DNA of 64,000 nucleotides, taken from positions 3,410-67,409 of the forward strand of contig CAZYAK010000001.1 of assembly GCA_964645935.1 (NCBI GenBank). Direction: 5' to 3'. Under the pieces are notes generated by a model that made no database searches, was not told the origin of the DNA, and saw only the letters and a list, made by a program, of their open reading frames with translations. Source of the DNA: CAZYAK01 sp964645935. Lineage in GTDB: Bacteria; Patescibacteriota; Gracilibacteria; Peribacterales; Peribacteraceae. Both the position numbers and the translations under genes were made by a program. This document shows, in pieces, positions 41,201 through 50,200 of this stretch; the first letter of the stretch is position 1; each line of letters begins with the position of its first letter.

Positions 41201-44200
41201 GGACGGACGAGGCCAAGAAGAGCACGCCGGCCGCGGATGCGATAGGGCGCCTGGCTGGCGCCATCCGCGACCCGGAGGCCCGGCAGGACGTTTTCGTTGA
41301 AGTGCGTCGCTGTTGCGGCGTCGCCGCCCACATCAGCCGCAGTCACGGTGTTGCCCGTGACGGTCTTCCAGCCAGTGGCAGAGAGGAACTGCCAAGACGT
41401 CGTGGCGGGCGAGAAGCGCACGCGCAGCGTCTTGCCAGAGTGGGTGATCTCCTGGCCTCCGGACACCACCTCATGTCCAAGCGAGCGGAGCCCCGCGGCC
41501 TCGGTAGTCGCGGTGCGCAGGGATTCGACGTAATAGGTGTTCAACAGGCGTGCCCGCTCGTCACTGCCGCAGTCGGCAGCTGTGAAACTGTTGCCGGTAA
41601 CGTTCTTCCAGCCAGTGGCCGAGTGAAACTGCCAGGTCGCGCCGCTCCAGCGGAAACGTCCGGGATCGCCTCCGGCAAGAGGCACCTCGTACCCGCCGCT
41701 GGCGGAGCCGGGCAAGGAGACAACATGACGCGTGCCCTCGGCACGTGCGAGGTTGCCGGCCGCGATACCCCCCGGGCCGATGAGGTCCGGGAGCACCACG
41801 CTGTTGAGCCGTTCGGCGGCTTCCGCGTTGCCGCCGCAGTCGGCGGCTGTCACGCGGTGCTCGCGCACGTTCTTCCAGGTGCCCGCAGCGCTCTGAAACT
41901 CCCAGAAGCCCAAGTGGTTACGCACGCGCAGAGCCCCGCCTGCGTGCGGAACGGAGAAGCCGGTGTCGGTAGCGCGCTGCACGTTCACGAGGTAGTGCGT
42001 CGCCTGCTCCTCGGCGAGGAGGAGGGCATTCACGTCGCCGGACTCAGCGGTCTCTTGGATGCGGCGCAGCTGCGGCAGGACGTTGTCATTGAAATGTGTG
42101 GCGACTGCGGCGCTGCCGCCCACGTCCGCCGCGAGCACGTCCTCCGTGACGGACTTCCAGTCCGCGCCGGTAGAGAACTCCAACTGCCCGGCCCGGGAGC
42201 GGAAGTGCACGATCTGGCCCCCGTGGACTACGTTGTACCCGTTGTGGTGGACCTCATGGCTGTACATAAGGTGCATCGTGCCCTTCACGCGGTCGAGTGC
42301 GGCGCCGTCGATGATGAGAGCGCCGCCGCGCTCTCCCGGCACAGCCTGCGCCCCGCGCTCGAGCTCTCGCAGGAGCCGGGCCAGGAACAAGCGCTGCTGG
42401 AGAGGTGTGCGCTGGAGCAGATAAAGCGACGCCACCTCGCGCGTGAATTCCGCGCGGCTGCTCAGGGCCGAATCGCCCGGTCGCTGGCGGTAGGCAAAGA
42501 GGTTGAGGATGGTTACGATGCGCGACTCCAGTACCCCTCGGCTGAACTCCGGCGTACCGGGCTCCGGCGTGGCCACGGGGGTGGTGAGCGTCTCGTGGAT
42601 CTGGCCCCACGCGGACTGCATCTCGATGTCGTCATGCAGGCGCTGGAGACGTGCGCGGATGGGGTTCGTGGGGCACAGCCTGATGGCCTCCTTGAGGAGC
42701 TCCATCGCGCGTTCCGCCTGGACCTCCGTAAGACGAACAGGGCGATCGTCGGCCACGCCCGCCTCGCGCAGGACGGCCAAGACGTCACTCCACTTCTCCC
42801 GGAAGTCCTCGTACGCGGGCCCGACCAGGCCGCGAATCTGCGTGTCCATCACCCCGATCGATGCAATGGCACGTACCGTTCCGAGATTGGAGAAGTGCAC
42901 GTAGGACTGCTCCTCGGTACCGCTGTAGCGGCGGAGCATCAGGGTGGAGCCCCAGTCGTAGACGGGACCCCCGACGTCCGCTGTCCCTGTCATCGGGACA
43001 CGGCGCGCGGTGGCGCGGGGCGGGAGCGCGCGCAACGTGACCACATCGCCGTTGGAATGTGTCCAGGCTGTCTCGTGCAGACCCGTGGGTACCGCCGTGT
43101 CGCGCGACGCGGCGACGCGCGCCAGCGGATCGGTCTGGAGGCGGTCCACCAGGGCGATCCGCAAGTCATCGAGCAACACGGGACGGTCGCCCCCCGGGGA
43201 CGCCGGGCCGCCGCGCACAGTGAGCACACTGTCGGCGGACTGCAGGTCTTCAGGGCGGAACTCGGTCCACGGGATGTCATCTTCGCGCTCCCCGCGCTCT
43301 TCCGTCCCCTGCACGCGCACGTCCTCCTGCCACAGCTCGACGGCGCCGGCAGTGAAGCGCGGCTCGCCGTCGAACCCCACGATGCGGCGCACGACGCGGA
43401 ACGCCATGATGCCGCCCTCGGTACGGACTTCCAACGTGTTGCCGCCAGCCAGCACGATGCGGCGTGCGACGGGCTGTTCGCGCGACAGCAGGAGCGAATT
43501 CGACGCCTCCACGAGCTCGCGGGACGCCACGATGCGCTCGATATTGTCGCGGCGCACCGATCCTTCGCGGCGCAGCACCTCGAAGAAGCGGCGCAGGAAC
43601 ACTTCCTTGTCGGGGGCGTCGGTGAGCATGCGGCGCAGCTGCATATTGCGCGCAAGCGTGAGGGCGAATGTCTGGGAGCCCTCCGACACCTCAGCGGGGA
43701 AGAAGCGCAGGATCCGTTCCAGAGTGGGCACGGCGTCCACGGCCCACGTGCGCCCGTCGCGGTTGGTGAGGATGGGCGTGCAAAGCGCCTTAAGAACGTC
43801 TTCGCGTGCCGGGAACGGCAGCGCGTGGAGCTCGGAGGCCGAGCCGATGCGGTGGAGGCGGGCATCGCCGAACCGCGGGAGCACAGCGACCTCTGTAGGT
43901 GCGTTGGCGGCGGTGAGCGAGAGGTACGTGATGGTGATGCGCGACGTGTCCGTCACGCCCCAGCGCCGGCCGGCGGAGGTGCGCGCGTCACGGAGGATGC
44001 GGTCCATGTCGCCGAGATCGTCGGGCGACGGCACCTGCGGGAAGTCGAACATGCGTCCGCGGTGCGTCACGGGGGTCATGTGCACGGCCGTGGGCGTCTC
44101 GTAGCGGAGGTACATGCGGAAGGGGCGCGCACCCAGCTCCAATCCGCCATCACGTACGAGCGTCGAACCGTCGGGTCCGCGGTGCACTTGCACGCCGGGC

Positions 44201-47200
44201 TGGCCTGCGCCCTGGACGGAACCGTCAGGCAGACGATCCACGTGGCCAAGCTGGTGGGCGACGGCAAGATCCTCCTCGACGTCCTCCACCATGTCCGAAA
44301 CCTGCCGGCGCGTCTCGTCCCCGACGGCAATGTTGAGCGAGCGCATCCCGTCGGGATCGATCTGCGTGGCGAAGGACCGGACAATGGAGGGCACTCCACC
44401 AAGGCGGAGGAATCCGGTGCCTCCCGACGGGAACCCCACGGCGTCGCCATCCTGGATGCGGCCCAGGCGGGTGCCGCCGGGCTGTGTGGTGTCGGGGATG
44501 ATCTCGATGCTGGCCGCATGCCGGTGCACGCGGGTGCCGGCGTTCATCCTGGTCATGCCGCCGTGCGCAGTGGTAAGCAGGGCCGTCACGGTGCGCCGGC
44601 CGTTGACCAGACTCTCGCGGAACTCCAGGAAGAACGCACCCGGGGCGACCGTCTCCCCCACCGGGTTGGTGAAGCGATGTCGCACGAGCCGTTGGGCCAG
44701 GAGGAACTGCGGCGATCCTTCCGTGAACGCCTGCGGCGCCACGCCGGAGAGGAACAGCGGCGCGCGCAGACGGCTAGGACCGTAGACGCTTTCCAGGGCC
44801 TCGCCCGTGTACGGAGCAAACGTGCGCCTGTCATTCCCGGGCTCCCCGTCATTGCTGTCGAACCGTTCCATCGCCTGCGTGGTGATGCCTTGACGCAGAC
44901 GGCGGTTGGCCAGCTCCAGATCGTCGCGCTCCAAGCGCGTGTGGTATTGGTCTGCGCGCTGCACGATAGGAGCCCCGTACACCGGATTCCACGAGTTGCC
45001 GCTCGGGCGGCACACCATAGAACGGCGGATGAGGTACTGCCGGTCGCCGTCGTGGAAGACGAAGGTGGCATGGAGGACGTACATGTCCTCCATCTGGTTG
45101 GGATTAAGCCGGCTCTCGCGACGGTCACCCTCCGTGAGCGGCGAGCCACGGAAGATCACGGCGCGCAGGTTGCCCGGGGCGAAGGCGGTGCGGATGTCCG
45201 CATGCACCCCCGTGCCCGCGAAGGCGCCGGGAAGATTGCCAGGGGTAAGAGTGTTCTGTGTGAGCAGGCGCCCAAAACCGTGGATTGCTGCGAAGGCAGG
45301 ACGCCCGGCCGGACGAGGCTCCTGGCGCTGAGACAGGGCCGAAAGCACGAGCGGGCTATTGGCCTGGTCCGGGAACACGACTTGGCGCATGGCCGCGTCC
45401 TCCGTCACGTCACGCGCGGCAGAGGCGGTATCGAAGAGCTCGCTGGCGAGCGTGGTGATGCGGCGCGTGGCCAGTCCCTGACCACTGTCACGGAACACGC
45501 CGATGCGGTTCTGCCACACGCGAGAGTGGTCCAGCGGACTGAGGCCCATCATGGGATTGGGGATACCGTGCACACCGTGGCCGAGTGTGTTGATAACGGC
45601 GTCCTGGTTAGCGCTCGTGTGCACGAAATCGATGGAGCCCGGGTTGCCGCGGTGCAGCTCCAGGAGCTGCGCGCGCTGCACGGGATCGGCGATGGCGCCG
45701 TAGATCTCCGATGGAGTGGCCACCACCGTGTCCATGAGGTTCCGCGCGAAGGGTGGGTACGCGTTCGGCCCGGTGGGCGGCGCGGTGAGCGCGAACCCCT
45801 GGAGAGACTGCGCGCCGCCGATGATCGTCTCCCCCGCGAGCAGGTCCAACCGGCGAAGGGTGGGAAGCACGTTGCTGTTGAAATCCTCCGCGGCGGGCCC
45901 GTAGGAGGGTCCGCCGAGATCGGCGGGCAGCACGAACTCATCCGCGGACTTCCAGGTCCCGCGCGACTCGAACTGCACGGTAACGCCCTCCGTCCGGAAC
46001 CGCATGGTGCGGCCGCGGCGGGTGACCGTGACGGTGCCGGCATCATCAGAACCACTGAACGGCGCAGCTGTGAGCACGGCAACCATGCGGGTACGCACCG
46101 AGGTAGGCGAGCGTAGGCCACGCAGGCGCGGCAGGACGTCGGTGTTGAAGGCGGCAGCAGCGGGGGCGCTCCCGCCGACGTGAGCAGCGGTAACTGTCTC
46201 CGTGACGGGGGCCCAGCGGTCGCCGAGCTTCATCAGCCAGTCGCCGCGGTCAAACTTGAAGCGGAGCAGCTGGCCGTTGCGCGCCACGAGCGTGCTTTCC
46301 GAGTCCACGTCGGAGGCCTCCAGCGCCACGAGCACAGGGGCGATCTCGTTGTTGATCTGGGCGGCGGCCTCGGCGCTGTCCAGTACGTGCGCGGCAGCTA
46401 CGGTAAAGCCGCGCAGGGCCGTCCATGCCTCGGTGTCAGTACGGCGAAGCTCCCAGCGGCCATTGGTGCGCCGAAAGTCCACCAGGGTGTTCGCGATGGT
46501 CGCGCGGACGATGGCTCCGGTCTCGGATACGTTGGCGTCCCCGAGCTTGGCGCGCAGGAACCCGAGCGCTCGGCGCCCACCGGTCCACTCGCTGGTGACG
46601 TCCTGCACCGTGCGGTTGAGGCGCAGGGACGGGCGGGTGTAGGTGACAGTGGTGTTGACGATCCGGGTGCGGGGATTCCCGCGCGCGCCACCGGATACGA
46701 CCTCGGTGTCCTGGCGGACGTAGGTGAGGCTGCGAGGCGTCCCGTTCTCGGGGGCCATGCCCGTCGCGAGCTGGTTGACCACAGTGGAAAGCATGAGTAC
46801 ACCACCGTTCCACTCGATCTCACGGTCCCCTTCCACCAGCAGGCGGCGGCGCATTTCCCAGCAGCGCCGGGCGCGGATGGCAGGCAGGCAGGCCACTGCG
46901 GCATCCGTGGCCGCTTGGCGGATGTGGATGGGCAGCACCCGGTCCGAGCGCTCGATGGAATCCAGCAACACCCACCGGTCATTGACGTAGCGGATGAAGA
47001 GATTAGCCATGGCCTCTCGGTCCGCGGCGGACGGCGTGGGTGCGCGGCCGAAGCGACGCATGAACAGTGCATCTTTAAATGCCGGCCAGATGTGGTCTTT
47101 AAAGTCGTCCTGGAAGAACGCTTCACGCTCGTCCAGGCGGCTGCGGCCCATCATGATCTCGCTGTGCAGCTCCGGCGGGAGGTCCTGGAGCCAGCGCATG

Positions 47201-50200
47201 CAGCCCATCCGCATGGCCATGGCCTCCTGCGAGCCGCCGTCGAGTGCGAGCCTGCGGAAGAACGTCTCATTGAGCTGGGTAGACTGGGATGTCCGAGCAA
47301 TGATCTCGATGAGGAAGTACGGCAACCGGGAGAAGTTCTCCACAAGACGGTCGTGGTGGCGGTTGTCGATCCACTTCATGATGGTCACTTCCACCACGAT
47401 GAGCCCGACCGCGAGCACAATGCCCACGCCCGTGGAGGCCACAGTCATGGAGAGGATGGCAACACCCAGGTTGGCACCCGCCATGATGCCATGCGCGATG
47501 GCCTGCTCCCCGTACATGTCGGCCTGCGAGCGGAACGCCTCGTCCATGGAGCGCAGATTCAGCCGCATGCCCAGCTGCTCATGCTCCCACTGGTCGCAGG
47601 CCATCCAGACCGACTCGTCGCTATAGCTGTAGCCCGCGGGCCGGAAGCCGGCGTCGTGGAGCTGGCGGCGCATCGCGCGCTTGTCGTGATCCGCGCGGGC
47701 AAGCGCCTCGTGTCGGGCCTTGAGGGCCTCCAGCAACATGTAGATCTGGAGGGCGAGACCCGCGATCTCTGCCGCCACCAATCCCGCCGTGGCGAGATTG
47801 TGCATGCGCAGGCTGGAATTGAGCGCGCGAACCTGGCGGCCGAGCGTACGCTCGAGGGCCGGGTTTGCACGGATGGCGTCCGTGAAGCGCGCACGGGCCA
47901 CACGCGCCTGGTGTGGTGTGAGAGCCTGCATCTCGCGGGCGAGCTGGCGGTCGAACGCGATCATCTCCTCCATGCTCATCGTGAGCACCTGCGCGGGATT
48001 CTGCAGGAAGCGCAGCAGCGTGGGCTGGCGGGCGAAAATCTTGCTCAGCTGCTCCAGGCGGGCAGGGTTCAGGGCTAGTCCGGCGTGCGCAGCATCGGCT
48101 CCGACCTCTGCAGCAGCCGTGGCGGTGCGGCGGCCGGTGACGCCGGTCTCCATGAGGGAACGGGCCTGGGTTGCCTCCAGCCGCTCGGTGGCGGCGATGG
48201 CAGGACCGTTGCCCGGACCTGTGGTAGCGGTGCCCGGCATGCGGATCTCCTGCCCGGCACGGAGGCCCAGGCGGTCGAGCTCGCGCTGCACCTCGGGGCT
48301 GAAGGGCCCCAGGGGCACGCGCCCGGTCTGCAGGATGCTGTTCTTCACGCGCAGCACGCCGACACTGAAGCGCTCGGAGGCCTCCAAGGCGCCGCCGAAC
48401 TGGTGCGCGACCTCGATGAGGCGCATGCGCTGCGCGGACATCAGGCTGTGGTCCACGCCCAACGCCCGGGCCGCGACGTGCGAGTATTCCTCGGCACCGT
48501 GGGCGGCGACGTGCGTCTCCATGCGCGCCTGCCACTGGGCCACCTCCAGCTCCAGCTGGGCGATGCGTGCGTTGCGCGCCAGGCCGGGCGGCAAGCCCAT
48601 GGCCTCGGCGCGGGCGGCGCGGAGGGCCTCCATATTGGCCAGCAGGTTGGCGCGCGATGTGGCGCGGGGGACGCCGGGGCCGACCGGACCCGTAGCCACT
48701 CCTACGGGCGGTCCAGCCCAGCGGTTGACGAGGGCACGCCCGCCGCGATAGGTCCAAACAAACGGGCGCGTGCTGGTCCACCAGGCGGCGCGTCCGACAT
48801 GGCGTAATCCCCAGATGCCCGATCGCATGGCGAGCTGCGAAAGGATCTGCACTTCTACGAGTGTGGTGACGGCGCCGATGCCGATGGACCAGGCCATCGC
48901 CTCCATGCTGTCGTACTCCTGGAAGCGGCCGGCGTGGAACCCGACCTTGTCCCCGAGCTCGTTCATGAGGCCCGCCACGCCGTTGTGGAGATCCGGGACG
49001 TCGCGCGTGTTCAGGCGGTTCGTCACGGCACCGTAGGCCGTGATGGCGTCCAATCCGGCCAGCCGCAGCTCCTCGCGGGCGCGCCGGATCTCTCCAGCGT
49101 TGCCGCCGCGCTGGGCGTCCTCGAGGGCCTTCTTGGCGGCCTGGTAGCGGGCGCACGTGGCCGTGACGAAGAGCCGCAGCCGCGCGGGATCCGAGACGTA
49201 GAGCGTGAAAACCTCCATCTGGATCTGCCTCAACTGCTGCAGCAGGAGCTGGTTCGCCGGCTCCGCGGCGGCCGCGGCCCTGGCGTCGTTATACCGCTTG
49301 AGCAGCGCCTCGGGCATCCATGCGGGACGCGAGGCGGGTGCCAGGAAGAATTGCTCGAGATTGGGGGGCTCGGAACCGCCCACGAGGGCTAGCTCTTGGG
49401 GCGGGGCGGCGCGGCGCAGGTCCCGGAGCATCGCGATGTCCGCCGTGATGTTGGCGCGAGGTCCCACGCTCACGGTCTCGAAGCGGTCCGCGATCTCCCC
49501 GATCGTCCGGAACTCGCCGTTGAGCCGCTCCAGCTCCGTCTCCAGGGCGCCCGGGTTCACCACCCATCCCGGCCCGGCGGTGTTGCGGATGATCCAGCGC
49601 ACGCCGTGTCCGGCCCACAGGGTGTAGTCGGGAACGATCCACGCCACCCGGTTTACGACCCGTAGGATGCGTGACAACAGCTGCGTGATGTGGTCGATGT
49701 GCCGGACGATGTTCTCGCGGATGCGGCGCGCGGCGGTGTCGTGGCGGGCGCGGGCGATCTCGATGGCGCGGATGTACTGCTCCAAGCCTGTGCCGTACTG
49801 CTCCCATTCCGCCTCCAGCTGGCCGCGTAGCTCTGGGGGCAGCGAGCCGTTGCGCAGCATCTCACGCTGGCGGAGGTCCAATCCCCAGGTGGGAGGCATG
49901 CCCTGGGGGCGCGTGTCCGGTCCGATGTGGCGCCCGGTGGCGAGCAGTGACGTGAACTGCGTAGCCATGGAGAGCTCCTGCCTGTGGTACTCCATCTCCA
50001 GGCGGATGATGTCCTTGTACTGGTCGATGAGGGCGGGCAAGCGGGAGATATTGCCGCTCTTGAACATCTCCTCGAAGACCTGGTCAGAGCGGGCTACCAT
50101 CGAGTCGATCAACATTTTGTTGGCCATGCGGGAGCGCTCGGCGCCCGCAGTGCCGTCCTCGCGCGTCCACGGATCGCCGATGCGGAAGACGTCGCGCATG

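Noticed and set aside
41062..46116. A 1684-codon open frame on the plus strand, antisense to giant gene 1
   Set aside because: It has the His/Arg/Gly-rich composition of an antisense shadow in GC-rich DNA, no domain pattern and no promoter, while the opposite strand shows clear repeats and motifs.
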